From: Nocardioides sp. TF02-7
Lineage (GTDB): Bacteria; Actinomycetota; Actinomycetes; Propionibacteriales; Nocardioidaceae
Direction of reading: 5' to 3'
Assembly (NCBI RefSeq): GCF_022437945.1
Contig: NZ_CP092535.1
Location: 3,348,001 to 3,412,000 of the forward strand
DNA length: 64,000 nucleotides
The notes under the pieces were generated by a model, which had not been told where the DNA came from, did no database searches, and saw only the letters and a program-made list of their open reading frames with translations. The stretch's first letter is position 1. Every line of letters starts with the position of its first letter. Both the position numbers and the translations under genes were made by a program. Shown here in pieces: positions 45,606-55,538 of this stretch.

Positions 45606-46977
45606 TCCTCGGGGTCGGTCGGGCCGCCGTCGGTGCCCTTGTCCTCGCCCTCGAGCAGCTTGCGCAGCTCCTCGTCGAACGCCTCCTCGGTGAGGTCCTG
45701 GGGAGCGGTCGCGTCGGCGCGGAAGGACAGCGGGTCGTCGAGGTCGCTCGCGGTCGGCAGCAGGTCGGGGTGCATCCACACGCCGTCGCGCGCCTCGATG
45801 CCCGAGCGGGTGCGCAGCGCGCCCCACAGCGTGGACGCGTCGCGCAGCCGGCGCGGGCGCATCTCGAGGCCCACGAGCGAGGAGAAGGTCTGCTCGGCCG
45901 GGCCGCCGGCGGCGCGGCGGCGGCGTACGGCCTCGCGCAGCTTGGTGGCGGCGGGCATCCGCTCCTCCGTCGCCTGGCCGACCACCTCGTCGACCCAGCC
46001 CTCGACCAGCGCCAGCGCGATCTCGAGCCGCGACAGCGCCGCCTCCTGGGCGGGGGAGGCCGGCGGCTCGAACAACCCGCCCTCGAGCAGGCTCTGCATC
46101 GCCTGCGGGTCCATCGGGTTGATGCCGCGCAGCTGCTCCTCGACCCGCTGCTGCATCTCCTGGACGTTGAGCTCGATGCCCTTGGCGTAGTCGGTGACCG
46201 CCCCGACCAGGTGGTCGCGCAGCCACGGCACGTGGCCGAACAGGCGCTGGTGGGCGGCCTCGCGGGAGCGCGAGGTAGAGCAGGACGTCGTCCTCGGAGA
46301 CGTCGAGGCCCTCCGCGAACTCCCGGACGTTGCTCATCACCAGGGCCGCCTTGCCGTGGGCGCCGAGCGGCAGCCCGATGTCGGAGGCGGTGAGCACCTC
46401 ACCGGCGAGGGTGCCGAGCGCCTGGCCGACCTGGGAGGCCAGCATCCCGCCGATGGCCTGGCCGATGATGCCCATCAGCGGCCCGGCGCTCGCCTGCATC
46501 TCCGCGGGCAGCGCGGAGCCGAGGCCGGTGACCGACCGGGCGGCGACCGGCTCGATCAGCACCTTCCAGACCGGACGCGTCTCCACCAGCCACTCCGCGC
46601 GGCTCCAGGCCGCGGTCGACGTCACGCCCGAGGGGAACTCGGTGGCCACGTCGAGCCAGTGGTCGGCGAGCTGCACCGCGTCGGCCACCCGGTTGCGGTC
46701 GCGGCCGCCGGGGGGACGGGTCGGGCTCCTGCGCCACGACCGAGCGGGCCAGGTCGTCGGCGACCTTCCAGTTCAGCGGCCCCTCGAACGGCTCCATCAT
46801 CGACTTCAGCTGGCCGAGGAACTGGCCGAGGTTCATGCCGGCGGCGCCGCCAGGGCCGAAGCCGCCCATCCCCGCGAACGGACCGCCCGCCGAGAAGAAC
46901 TGCTCGAACGGCGTCCCCTTGAACGGGTTGGGCTCCTCCGGGTCGCCGGGGCCGCTGCTCCCGGGGTCGTTGGTCAT
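45602..46977 (-). CDS. DUF2342 (zinc-dependent metalloprotease-annotated) protein (two frameshifts)
   Basis: Corrected length is 457 residues. It begins with a Gly/Phe/Pro-rich segment (NPFKGTPFEQFFSAGGPFAG), then helical domains (LADHWLDVATEF, IGQAIGGMLASQVGQALGTL) and a helical C-terminus. The family is annotated as a zinc-dependent protease/hydrolase, but I see no HExxH, so the activity is doubtful. Runs to correct: 46710-46715 (six G, should be five) and 46264-46266 (GGG, should be GG), restoring YLALREAAHQRLFGHVPWL. The Rv3195 homologue is also near YlbL and UPF0182. Confidence 0.75.
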
Positions 46978-47038
46978 GACCCAAAACTACGCCCGATCAC
47001 CAACCACGGACCCACCGCGACGGGGCTAACCTGCGGGG

Positions 47039-47467
47039 GTGAGCGATCCCGCCGTGCGCCTGGTCGGCATCCAGGACACCCCGCTGTCGGTCGACGACGT
47101 GCTCAAGAGCCTCGACGACGACGCCTCGGGCGGGCTGGTCGTGTTCGTGGGCCGGGTCCGCGACCACGACGGCGGCAAGGGCGTGACCGGGCTGTCCTAC
47201 TCCGCGCACCCGAGCGCGCTCGACCGGCTGCAGGACGTCTGCGCACGAGTCGCCGCGGACCATGACGTCACCGGGGTCGCCGCCGTGCACCGGGTCGGCG
47301 ACCTCGGCATCGGCGACCTCGCGGTCGTGGTGGCCACCACCGCCGGCCACCGCGGCAGCGCGTTCGAGGCCAGCCGGGCGCTCATCGACACGCTCAAGGC
47401 CGAGGTGCCGATCTGGAAGCACCAGCGGTTCGCCGACGGCACCGAGGAGTGGGTCGGCGCGCCGTAG
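47039..47467 (+). CDS. moaE: Molybdopterin synthase catalytic subunit MoaE
   Basis: 142 residues from GTG 47039. MoaE motifs: GGLVVFVGRVRDHDGGKGV, VAAVHRVGDLGIGDLAVVV and KAEVPIWKHQRFADG with the active-site lysines. It transfers sulfur from the MoaD thiocarboxylate to precursor Z; MoeZ at 17672 could supply MoaD activation. No other moa gene is in the window. Confidence 0.92.
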   Translation: MSDPAVRLVGIQDTPLSVDDVLKSLDDDASGGLVVFVGRVRDHDGGKGVTGLSYSAHPSALDRLQDVCARVAADHDVTGVAAVHRVGDLGIGDLAVVVATTAGHRGSAFEASRALIDTLKAEVPIWKHQRFADGTEEWVGAP

Positions 47468-47502
47468 CTGCCGGCCCGGCCGGGCGCCGTACCCTCCTGT
47501 GG

Positions 47503-47832
47503 GTGGAGATCCTGCTGTGGCTGGTGCCGGCAGCCGTCGTGACGCTCACGACGATGCTGTGGGTGGCCTGGTGGGGTCGTGAGGGTCGCGGCGCGGTCGA
47601 CCGCGAGACGGCGGCCCGCCGGCTCGGCGAGGCGCTGACCAAGCAACGCCGGCGCCGTCCCGGCTACGCGGTCGCCCGCCGGGCGCCCGACCGCAGCACC
47701 GGCGTGGCCCTGCGCCCGTCGCGGGTGCGGCCCGCGCCCGTGCCACCCCTGACGGATCGGCCGGACCGGCCCGGCGGGCCCGACGGGGCCCGCGACACGG
47801 GCGGCCCGCGGGGCGATCGGCGCGCATCCTGA
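47503..47832 (+). CDS. Small membrane-anchored hypothetical protein
   Basis: 109 residues: one N-terminal transmembrane helix (VEILLWLVPAAVVTLTTMLW), then a basic cytoplasmic tail rich in Arg/Pro/Gly ending GGPRGDRRAS. GTG start at 47503; no clear ribosome-binding site. Common as a spacer gene between MoaE and YlbL. Function unknown. Confidence 0.6.
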   Translation: MEILLWLVPAAVVTLTTMLWVAWWGREGRGAVDRETAARRLGEALTKQRRRRPGYAVARRAPDRSTGVALRPSRVRPAPVPPLTDRPDRPGGPDGARDTGGPRGDRRAS

Positions 47833-47880
47833 CCCTCGGCCCCCGCCCCCCGTCTTGGGCGCGGATGAGAGGGTAACGCC

Positions 47881-48928
47881 ATGAGTCAGCGCTGGATCGC
47901 GTTCGCCGTCGCGGCGCCGCTGACCGTCGTGCTGCTCGTGATGGTGACGCTGGTGCCGCTGCCGTTCGCCGTCTACAGCCCCGGCCCGACGTACGACGTG
48001 CTGGCCACGGACGTCAACGAGGCCGAGATCATCCAGGTCGACGGGCACCGCACCTACCGTGACGACGGGCAGATCCGGTTCACGACCGTGCAGTCCTCGC
48101 CGCGGGGCGACCAGCTGTCGCTGTTCCGCGCGCTCGGCGCCTGGGGCGACCCCGACCGCGCCGTCGTGCCCTACGACGTCGCCCACCCGGAGGACCGCAC
48201 CGAGGAGGAGGACGAGCTCGAGGGCGCCGTCTCCATGATCGGCTCCCCAGGACAACGCGGTGAAGGTCGCGCTCGAGGAGCTCGGCTTCGAGGTGCCGCG
48301 GGTGCTGCAGGTCGCCGCCTTCACCGACGAGGACGGGCCGGCGTCCGGGAAGCTGCGGGTGCGCGACAAGCTGCTCGCCGTCGACGGCCGGCGTCTCGGC
48401 ACCGACCCGCAGGTGCTGGTCGACGCGGTCGAGCGGCACGGCCCGGGCGACCCGGTCGAGCTGCTGGTGCAGCGTGACCGGCGGGAGCCGATGACCGTCG
48501 AGATCGAGCCCCGGCTGGTGGACAGCGTGCCGAGGATCGGCATCGTGACCGGTGTCGGCTACCGCTTCCCGTTCGACGTGGCGATCACCGTCGACCCCGC
48601 GATCGGCGGCCCCAGTGCCGGCCTGATGTTCTCGCTGGCCGTCTACGACACGCTCACCCCTGGCTCGCTGACCGGCGGCGGGGTCGTCGCCGGCACCGGC
48701 GAGATCTTCCCCGACGGCCGCGTCGGGCCCATCGGCGGCATCGAGCAGAAGATCGCCGGCGCCGAGGACGCCGGTGCCGAGCTGTTCTTCGTGCCCGAGG
48801 CCAACTGCGGCGACGTCACCGACCTCGACCCCGACCTGCGGCTGGTCAAGGCGACGACGATGCCCGACGCGCTCGAGGCGCTCGAGACCTGGGCCGCCGA
48901 CGCCGACGCCGCCCTGCCGACCTGCTGA
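47881..48928 (+). CDS. YlbL-type PDZ/Lon-like S16 membrane protease (one frameshift)
   Basis: Corrected length is 348 residues: N-terminal transmembrane helix (IAFAVAAPLTVVLLVMVTLV), a PDZ domain (about residues 125-200), and a Lon-type S16 domain with the Ser in GGPSAGLMFSLAVYD and the Lys in GGIEQKIAGAEDAG, forming the Ser-Lys dyad. It acts on the outer face of the membrane. The frame breaks at 48245-48248 (CCCC, should be three), giving MIGSQDNAVKVALEELGF. Homologue of Rv3194c. Confidence 0.9.
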
Positions 48929-48936
48929 GGACTGCG

Positions 48937-49492
48937 ATGGACTTCGAGCTCGACGTCGACCCGGCGCTGGCTGCCGCCGTGCTGGAGATCGAGAAGCACC
49001 AGTCCGACCTCGGGTGGGACCAGCCGGCGCGGCTGTTCGCCCTCGTCGACACGCAGGAGCTGGTCGCCAAGGAGCCGGCCCTCGCCGCGATGCTCGGTCT
49101 CGACGCCACGCGGGAGCGGGGCTCGCTGACGCCGGTCGAGCAGGACGCGGTGCCGGCCGAGCAGCAGCTGGAGGACTTCCTGACCACGATCACCTGGCCG
49201 CCCGACGTGCGCGGCTGCGCCGCCGTCGTCGAGCGGCTGGTGCTGCCGCCGGCCGCGGACGGGCAGCTGCCGGACGACCCGGCCGCGGCGGAGGAGTTCG
49301 CCCGTGAGCACCCCGACCGGCAGGAGGTGCGGATCGTCGCGGGCGTCACCCGCCACGGCGCGACGTACTGTGCCCTGCGACTGCGCGCCCACGACGAGGA
49401 CGCGTCGGTGATGGGAGGGGGCGGACCTGGTGCCGAGCCTGGTGGCACTGCTGCGCGGAACCCTGGAGGACGAGGTGGAGGACACACCGTGA
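48937..49492 (+). CDS. PPA1309 family protein (one frameshift)
   Basis: Corrected length is 184 residues: MDFELDVDPALAAAVLEIEK, ...WDQPARLFALVDTQEL, ...ITWPPDVRGCAAVVERLVLP, ending GTLEDEVEDTP. The frame breaks at 49417-49421 (five G, should be four), after which the TGA at 49490 closes the gene and overlaps the UPF0182 start. Left uncorrected, the gene appears fused to UPF0182; that fusion is an artefact. Function unknown. Confidence 0.82.
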
Positions 49493-52488
49493 GTGACCTG
49501 TTCGACGACGAGCCGACCGACGCGGCGCCGCGACGGCCCAACCGCCGCGCCCGCGCGCTGGTGACCACCGGCGTGGTCCTGGTGCTCGGCTTCTTCGCGC
49601 TCACCACCTTCGCGTCGATCTACACCGACCGGCTCTGGTACGACGAGGTCGGCTACGGGCAGGTCTTCAGCACCCTGCTGTGGACGCGGGTGGGGCTGTT
49701 CCTCGTGTTCGGGCTGCTCATGGGCGCGACGGTGGCGGTCAACATGTACCTCGCCTACCGGTTCCGGCCGCTGTTCCGGCTCTCCGGCGACGGCTCGATC
49801 GACCGCTACCGCGACGCGGTCACCCCGATCCGGACCTGGCTGCTCGCCGGGGTCGCCGCCGTCATCGGCGTCTTCGCCGGCACCTCCGCGCTCGGTCAGT
49901 GGCGCACCTTCCTGCTGTGGCGCAACGCCGAGTCCTTCGGCGAGACCGACCCCTACTTCGACCGTGACATCGGCTTCTACGTCTTCCACCTGCCGTGGTG
50001 GCACTTCGTCACCGACTTCCTGATGGCCACCGCGATCGTCGCGCTGATCGCCACCGCGGTCGTGCACTACCTCTACGGCGGGATCCGGCTGCAGGTCCAG
50101 CACGACCGGCTGTCGGGCGCCGCGCAGGTGCAGCTCTCGGTGCTGCTCGGGATCTTCGTCCTCGCCAAGGGCGTCGACTACTACCTCGACCGGTTCGACC
50201 TGGTGACCGAGGACCACAGCCTGTTCACCGGCATGAACTACACCGCGGAGAACGCGCTGCTGCCCGCCCGCAACATCCTGATGGGCGTCGCGCTGATCTG
50301 CGCGGTGCTGTTCTTCCTCAACATCTGGCGCCGCACCTGGCAGCTGCCGTCGGTGGGCCTGGCGCTGCTCGCGCTGTCGGCGATCCTGCTGGGGATGATC
50401 TGGCCGGCGATCGTGCAGAACTTCCAGGTGAAGCCGTCGGAGGCCGACAAGGAGGAGCCCTACCTGCAGGCCAACATCGACGCCACCCGGGCGGCGTTCG
50501 ACATCGCCGACGTCGAGGTCGACTCGATGGCCGGCGTGCCGGAGGGCGAGGCCGACCTCGGGCAGCTCCAGGCCCGGCTCGACGCGGTGCCCGTGGTCGA
50601 CCCGAAGCAGGTGTTCGAGACCTTCGAGCAGCGGCAGCAGCCGCGCGCCTACTACTCGGTGTCGCCGGTGCTCGATGTCGACCGCTACCAGATCGAGGGC
50701 GAGGAGCGGCCGCTGGTGCTCGGCGTTCGCGAGCTCGACCAGTCCGGCATCAACGAGTCCGACCAGAACTGGACCAACCTGCACACGGTCTACACCCACG
50801 GCGAGGGCGTGATCGCCGCCTACGCCAACGAGGTGTCGCCGAGCGAGGCCAACGGCCGGATGGTGTGGGCCGAGGGCATCCAGGACGCCGAGAACGTCCT
50901 GAGCGAGCAGGGCTTCGAGTCGCGGATCTACTTCGGCCAGCAGAGCCCGACGTACTCCGTCGTGGGCAAGTCGAGCGACGACGCCGAGGACGTCGAGCTC
51001 GGCCTCGGGCTCGACGAGGCGGAGGCCGAGGACGTGGAGGAGGAGGTCGAGACCGACTCCCGGACGACGTACGACGGCGAGGGCGGCGTGGACGTCGGGA
51101 GCACGTTCCGGCAGCTGCTCTACGCGATCAAGTTCGGCGAGCCGAACTTCCTGCTCTCCGGCCGGGTCAACGACAACTCGCGGGTGCTCTACAACCGCGA
51201 CCCGGTGTCGCGGGTGGAGATGGTGGCGCCGTGGCTGACCGTCGACAGCGACCCCTACCCGGCGATCGTCGAGGGCAAGGTGCAGTGGATCCTCGACGGC
51301 TTCACCACCACCGACCGGTACCCGAACTCCCAGCGTGAGTCGTTCGAGTCGATGATCGACGACTCGCTGCAGGACGACACCGGCTTCCAGACCATCCCGA
51401 CCGACGAGATCAACTACATGCGGTCGGCGGTCAAGGCGACGGTCGACGCCTACGACGGCACGGTCACGCTCTACGAGTGGGACGAGGACGACCCGATCCT
51501 CAAGGCGTGGATGGGGGCGTTCCCCGACACGGTGGAGCCGAAGTCGGAGATCTCCGAGGACCTGATGGCGCACCTGCGCTACCCGGAGGACATGTTCAAG
51601 GTCCAGCGCTACCAGCTGGCCCGCTACCACGTCACCGACGCCAGCAACTTCTACCAGGGCAACGACCGGTGGGAGGTGCCGACCGACCCGCAGGCGCGCG
51701 ACAGCCAGCAGCCGCCGTACCGGCTGTTCACCGCCGACGACGAAGGCGACGACATCTGGTCGCTGACGTCGGTCTACGTGCCCCGCGGGCGCGGCAACCT
51801 GGCGTCGTTCGTGTCGGTCAACTCCGACGCCCGTTCCGACGAGTTCGGCCAGATCGAGATCCTCGAGATGACCGACGAGGGCGCTCCCGGTCCCGGCATC
51901 GCGGCCAACGAGGTGCAGCAGGACGACGGCGTCGTGCAGGCACTGACGCCGTTCCGTGTGCCCGGCGCGGCGCCGCCGGTCTTCGGCAACCTGCTGACGG
52001 TGCCGGTCGGCAACGGCCTGATCTACGTGCAGCCGGTCTACGCCGTCCGCTCCAACGCGGCGTCGAGCTTCCCGATCCTCCAGTTCGTCATCGTCCGCTA
52101 CGGCGCCGACGTCGGCGTCGGCCAGACCATCGCGGCCGCGCTCGCCGACGCCCTCGACATCGACATCGACGAGCAGCCCGAGGGCGGCGAGGGCGAGGGT
52201 GGCCAGCAGGGCGACGGTGGCCAGCAAGGTGAAGGTGGCCAGCAAGGTGAGGGCGGCCAGCAGGGCGAGGGTGGCCAGCAGGGCGGCGGCGAGGGCGACG
52301 GCCTCACCGTCGAGCAGCGCATCGCCCGCGAGCTCGAGGCCGCCGACCGCGCCTTCGCCGACGCCGCCGAGGCCCAGCAGAACGGCGACACCGTCGAGTG
52401 GGCGCGCCTGATCGAGGAGGCCGAGGGCCACGTCGAGACCGCCCTGCGCCTCTACGACCAGCAACAGCAGGCCGAGGAGGGTCAGTAG
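49489..52488 (+). CDS. UPF0182 family large membrane protein
   Basis: 999 residues from GTG 49489 (VSDLFDDEPTDAAPRRPNRR). About seven transmembrane helices lie in the first 320 residues (ALVTTGVVLVLGFFALTTFA and others), then a large extracytoplasmic domain. Near the C-terminus is an acidic/Gln repeat of six or so GGQQGEG units, then a charged helix ending YDQQQQAEEGQ. The Rv3193c homologue occupies the same place beside YlbL. Role unknown. No frameshift over 3 kb. Confidence 0.9.
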   Translation: MSDLFDDEPTDAAPRRPNRRARALVTTGVVLVLGFFALTTFASIYTDRLWYDEVGYGQVFSTLLWTRVGLFLVFGLLMGATVAVNMYLAYRFRPLFRLSGDGSIDRYRDAVTPIRTWLLAGVAAVIGVFAGTSALGQWRTFLLWRNAESFGETDPYFDRDIGFYVFHLPWWHFVTDFLMATAIVALIATAVVHYLYGGIRLQVQHDRLSGAAQVQLSVLLGIFVLAKGVDYYLDRFDLVTEDHSLFTGMNYTAENALLPARNILMGVALICAVLFFLNIWRRTWQLPSVGLALLALSAILLGMIWPAIVQNFQVKPSEADKEEPYLQANIDATRAAFDIADVEVDSMAGVPEGEADLGQLQARLDAVPVVDPKQVFETFEQRQQPRAYYSVSPVLDVDRYQIEGEERPLVLGVRELDQSGINESDQNWTNLHTVYTHGEGVIAAYANEVSPSEANGRMVWAEGIQDAENVLSEQGFESRIYFGQQSPTYSVVGKSSDDAEDVELGLGLDEAEAEDVEEEVETDSRTTYDGEGGVDVGSTFRQLLYAIKFGEPNFLLSGRVNDNSRVLYNRDPVSRVEMVAPWLTVDSDPYPAIVEGKVQWILDGFTTTDRYPNSQRESFESMIDDSLQDDTGFQTIPTDEINYMRSAVKATVDAYDGTVTLYEWDEDDPILKAWMGAFPDTVEPKSEISEDLMAHLRYPEDMFKVQRYQLARYHVTDASNFYQGNDRWEVPTDPQARDSQQPPYRLFTADDEGDDIWSLTSVYVPRGRGNLASFVSVNSDARSDEFGQIEILEMTDEGAPGPGIAANEVQQDDGVVQALTPFRVPGAAPPVFGNLLTVPVGNGLIYVQPVYAVRSNAASSFPILQFVIVRYGADVGVGQTIAAALADALDIDIDEQPEGGEGEGGQQGDGGQQGEGGQQGEGGQQGEGGQQGGGEGDGLTVEQRIARELEAADRAFADAAEAQQNGDTVEWARLIEEAEGHVETALRLYDQQQQAEEGQ

Positions 52489-52498
52489 GCCCCCCGAT

Positions 52499-52528
52499 TT
52501 GAAGTCGCTGCTCGCCATCCCGTAATGT
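52499..52528 (+). promoter_or_regulatory. Promoter of the initiator tRNA gene
   Basis: -35 TTGAAG (52499-52504), 18-base spacer, -10 TAATGT (52523-52528), 12 bases before the tRNA. Confidence 0.65.
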
Positions 52529-52540
52529 TGGGTTCACCGA

Positions 52541-52614
52541 CGCGGGGTGGAGCAGCTCGGTAGCTCGCTGGGCTCATAACCCAGAGGTCGCAGGTTCAAA
52601 TCCTGCCCCCGCTA
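52541..52614 (+). tRNA. Initiator tRNA-fMet (anticodon CAT)
   Basis: CGCGGGGTGGAGCAG start, anticodon CAT at 52575-52577 in GGGCTCATAACCC (three G-C pairs in the anticodon stem), T-loop GGTTCAAATCC, acceptor CCCCGCT. The first base pair is mismatched (C1/T72), as expected of an initiator. The 3' CCA is not encoded. Confidence 0.95.
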
Positions 52615-52618
52615 CAGA

Positions 52619-52660
52619 AAGTGGCCCGTGATCTGCAGAAACGCAGATCACGGGCCACTT
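52619..52660 (+). terminator. Terminator of the tRNA-fMet transcript
   Basis: An 18-bp perfect stem (AAGTGGCCCGTGATCTGC and its complement) with a 6-base loop, followed by GTCATTTG. Confidence 0.9.
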
Positions 52661-52829
52661 GTCATTTGAGCCATTCCGGCTTGTGTCGCGCTTTGTGGCC
52701 CAAAGGACCCTCGCGGACGCCTGGTCAGGGACGCGCCACGGCCTCCTCGGGACCGACCTCGTCCTGCCCCAGAGGTGTCCGGTCACCGGCCCTCTGGGCG
52801 AGTGAGGGTCCCTGGGTCGCAGGCGGCAG

Positions 52830-53366
52830 CTAGACGCACCTCAGAACGTGAGGCGAGGAAGTTCCGGCGTTCGGCGTTGCGGACTCGTTCCAGGCTCTCA
52901 TGAGGTTGAGTGGCCGAAGAGCAAACGCCTCGACTGCCGCTCGCGACACGAGCAGTGCCAGGACGAGAAGCGTCACCGATGCGAAGCCACCCAGGCTCAC
53001 CGAGCCGCCGAAGATGACGTCGATCAGCCGCAGCACCACCAGCTTGCTCCCCGCGGCCACCGCCCAGAGCGCCGCGGCGAACGCCACCTTGCCCACGCGG
53101 GTGGTCGCACCATGAAGGCGTGACCGGACGGTGCTCTTCACGACAAGCACCACCTCGAGCGACGCCTTCAAGAGGACGGCGGTCAGCAGCGAGAGTGTGA
53201 AGGTCTCGCTGATGACTCGCGGCAAGTACTGGATGGCTAGGTTGAGGACGACGACGTAGACGAAGAGGTCCACGATGTGGGCCGGATGGGCGACGATCCA
53301 CGCCCGGAGCGGACCGAGCGCGAGAGACGGCCCGTCCGCGCGATCTCGTTCTCCCGATCCTGTCAC
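52830..53366 (-). CDS. Hypothetical membrane protein
   Basis: 178 residues with about four hydrophobic helices (IVDLFVYVVVLNLAIQYL, then TLSLLTAVLLKASLEVVLVV, and two more at 110-150). It starts at a GTG at 53366 without an evident ribosome-binding site. GC content and codon use look lower than in the core genes, and it lies just beyond a tRNA, so it may be acquired. I do not recognise the family. Confidence 0.65.
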   Translation of the reverse strand: MTGSGERDRADGPSLALGPLRAWIVAHPAHIVDLFVYVVVLNLAIQYLPRVISETFTLSLLTAVLLKASLEVVLVVKSTVRSRLHGATTRVGKVAFAAALWAVAAGSKLVVLRLIDVIFGGSVSLGGFASVTLLVLALLVSRAAVEAFALRPLNLMRAWNESATPNAGTSSPHVLRCV

Positions 53367-53394
53367 AACACTGATCTTGGCGAACGACGCTCCC

Positions 53395-53684
53395 GTGCGC
53401 GACGGTCATGGGATTGCCCGAGCTGCTTCCGGCGGGTACCGCAGGCTCGCGATCTTCGGCTCGGTCGCGCGCCGAGGGGGCAGGGACAAGACTCCGACAT
53501 CGACCTGCTGGTCGAGGCGCCGGAGGGGTCGTCGTCGTACGAGTTCATTCGGTTCGAGCAGTTGCTTGAGCGGGTGCTTGGTCGGCAGATCGACCTGGTC
53601 GAGTACGGCGGCTTGAAGCCGAAGCTGGATGACGATGTCCGCCGGACACGAGCGGCCGGGCTGGAGATGCAGTCAGCTGACTGA
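53395..53684 (+). CDS. MNT-type minimal nucleotidyltransferase, possible antitoxin (one frame break)
   Basis: Corrected length is 96 residues. The motif AIFGSVARRGG followed by DSDIDLLVEAP is the GS-x-SDxD active site of minimal nucleotidyltransferases, which pair with HEPN toxins. The rest is LERVLGRQIDLVEYG. The frame breaks at 53476-53480, where five G probably should be six. No HEPN partner is visible on either side, so this is an orphan or a relic. GTG 53395 is the likely start. Confidence 0.6.
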
Positions 53685-53746
53685 TGCTGGGGACGAAGTC
53701 CGCGGGTGACCATGAGATCCCCTGTTGCCGACTACCGGAGGTCATC

Positions 53747-54722
53747 ATGTTCGAACCCGTGAAGCCCGTCCTGGAGGGGCCTGCGCAGGCGTTCGCCGAT
53801 GCGAACGCAAACCCGCCGTTCCTCTACCAGCTGGCCCCTGAGGAGGGTCGCAAGATCGCGGAGACCGTCCAGACCGACCCGCCACCGGTCGTCGCCGAGG
53901 CGGACGTCGAGGACCTCACCATCGAGGGTGGACCGACCGGGTCGGTGCGGGTCCGGATCGTGCGGCCGGTCGGCTCGGCCTCGACCGGTACGGCCGTCCC
54001 GGTGATCCTCTACGTCCACGGACTCGGGTGGGTGTTCGGGAGCCCGGTCACCCACGACCGGCTGGTCCGCGAACTCGTGGCGGGCACGGGTGCGGCCGTC
54101 GTGTTTCCCGACTACGACCTCGCGCCCGAGGCGAAGTACCCCACGCAGATCGAGCAGATCTACGCCGTCGCCAGCTGGCTCGAGAACAACGGTGACGACC
54201 ACGGCCTCGACACGACGCGCGTGGCGGTGGCAGGCGACTCGGTCGGCGGCAACATGGCCACCGTCACCACGATCCTCGCCAAGCAGCGTGGTGGCCTCGC
54301 CCTGCGCGGCCAGCTCCTCTTCTACCCGGTGACAGACGCGAGCTTCGACACCGGCTCCCTACGAACAGTTCGCAACCGGCTACTTCCTGGCACGCGACGG
54401 CATGAAGTGGTTCTGGGACCAGTACACGACCGACCCGGCGCAGCGCGCCGAGATCACGGCCTCGCCGCTGCGGGCCACGACGGAGGAGCTGTCGGGTCTG
54501 CCGCAGGCGATGGTCATCGTCGCCGAGGCCGACGTCCTCCGCGACGAGGGCGAGGCCTACGCCGCGAAGCTCCGGGCAGCCGGCGTGCCGGTGACCACGA
54601 TGCGGTACGCCGGGATCATCCACGACTTCGTCGGACTGAACCCGCTGCGCGACACCTACGCCGCTCAGGAAGCGATCACCCAGGGCATCGCGTTTCTCTC
54701 GCGCGTGCTCGGCGAAGCGTGA
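53747..54722 (+). CDS. Alpha/beta hydrolase of the HSL family (one frameshift)
   Basis: Corrected length is 324 residues. Oxyanion motif VILYVHGLGWVFGS (HGGG replaced by HGLG), nucleophile VAVAGDSVGGNM, acid AEADVLRDEG, and His in GIIHDF. A carboxylesterase or lipase, substrate unknown. The frame breaks at 54357-54359 (CCC, should be CC), giving DTGSYEQFATGYFLARDG. ATG at 53747 with CCGGAGG five bases upstream. Confidence 0.85.
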
Positions 54723-54747
54723 CCGGCCCTGACTCGGTTTCGGAGAC

Positions 54748-54787
54748 GTCATACGGACGGGGCCACCGGTGACCCTGTCCGTATGAC
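54748..54787 (+). terminator. Stem-loop family C, copy 1
   Basis: GTCATACGGAC and GTCCGTATGAC pair perfectly (11 bp), with a further G/T and GGG/CCC, after the hydrolase gene. The sequence shares GACGTCAT and GGCCAC with copies 2 and 3. Confidence 0.75.
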
Positions 54788-54862
54788 CTCCCGAGTGCAC
54801 CCGGCAGCCGCGGATCCCGCACCGGAGTGGGTCCACCCCGGGATGCCGGGTAGACATACCGC

Positions 54863-55498
54863 GTGGACACCGCATCCCCGCTGTTCCTCGCCCTCGACCT
54901 GACGGGCGTGTTCGCGTTCGCGCTCAACGGGGCGCTCACCGCGATCCGGGTGGTGCGGCTCGACGTCGTCGGCGTGATCACCCTCGGGATGATCACGGCG
55001 CTGGGCGGCGGCATCGTCCGCGACATCTTCATCGACGACCTGCCGCCGGCGACATTCAGCGACTGGCGCTACCTGTCGGTCGCGGCCACCGGGAGCCTGG
55101 TCGCGTTCCTGTTCGGGACGCGCCTCGACCGGTGGGTCAACCCGATCATGGTGCTCGACGCCGCCGGGTTGAGCCTCTTCGCCGTCGCCGGGGCGCTGAA
55201 GACGCTCGAGTTCGGTGGTGGGCCCGCGCAGGCGGTGATCCTCGGCACGGTCACCGCGGTCGGCGGCGGCACGATCCGTGACGTGCTGGTCGGCCGGGTC
55301 CCCGTCGTCCTGCGCAGCGAGCTGTACGCGATCCCGGCGCTGGCGGGCGCACTGTCGATGCTGGTCGCGATCGAGCTCGGCGCGGCGGAGGTCCCGGCCG
55401 CGATCGGCGGTGCGTCGCTCTGCTTGGTCGTCCGACTCCTCGGCGTGCACTTCCGCCTCGAGGCACCCGTTCCCCGGTCCACCGACCCGGATGCATGA
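54863..55498 (+). CDS. TRIC cation channel family protein (YicG-like)
   Basis: 211 residues, seven hydrophobic helices, two inverted repeats each with GGGxxRD (ALGGGIVRDIF and AVGGGTIRDVL), the TRIC/UPF0126 signature. It forms trimeric monovalent-cation channels in the membrane. GTG start at 54863. No frameshift. Followed closely by the M20 hydrolase gene. Confidence 0.9.
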   Translation: MDTASPLFLALDLTGVFAFALNGALTAIRVVRLDVVGVITLGMITALGGGIVRDIFIDDLPPATFSDWRYLSVAATGSLVAFLFGTRLDRWVNPIMVLDAAGLSLFAVAGALKTLEFGGGPAQAVILGTVTAVGGGTIRDVLVGRVPVVLRSELYAIPALAGALSMLVAIELGAAEVPAAIGGASLCLVVRLLGVHFRLEAPVPRSTDPDA

Positions 55499-55538
55499 TG
55501 GCGGTGCGACCGGAGCACGACCAGCGAGGAGGCTGCCG

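Noticed and set aside
48937..52488. Apparent 1183-residue fusion of PPA1309 and UPF0182
   Set aside because: The join depends on an overlong G run at 49417-49421; correcting it gives two proteins with a normal overlap.
48643..52518. Long minus-strand open frame (1291 codons) opposite UPF0182
   Set aside because: Composition is low-complexity Val/Asp/Arg from codon periodicity of the GC-rich sense strand; no family motif.
52574..52786. Minus-strand frame ending VAGAGFEPATSGL
   Set aside because: This tail is the well-known translation artefact of the tRNA antisense strand; the frame overlaps the tRNA-fMet gene and its terminator.
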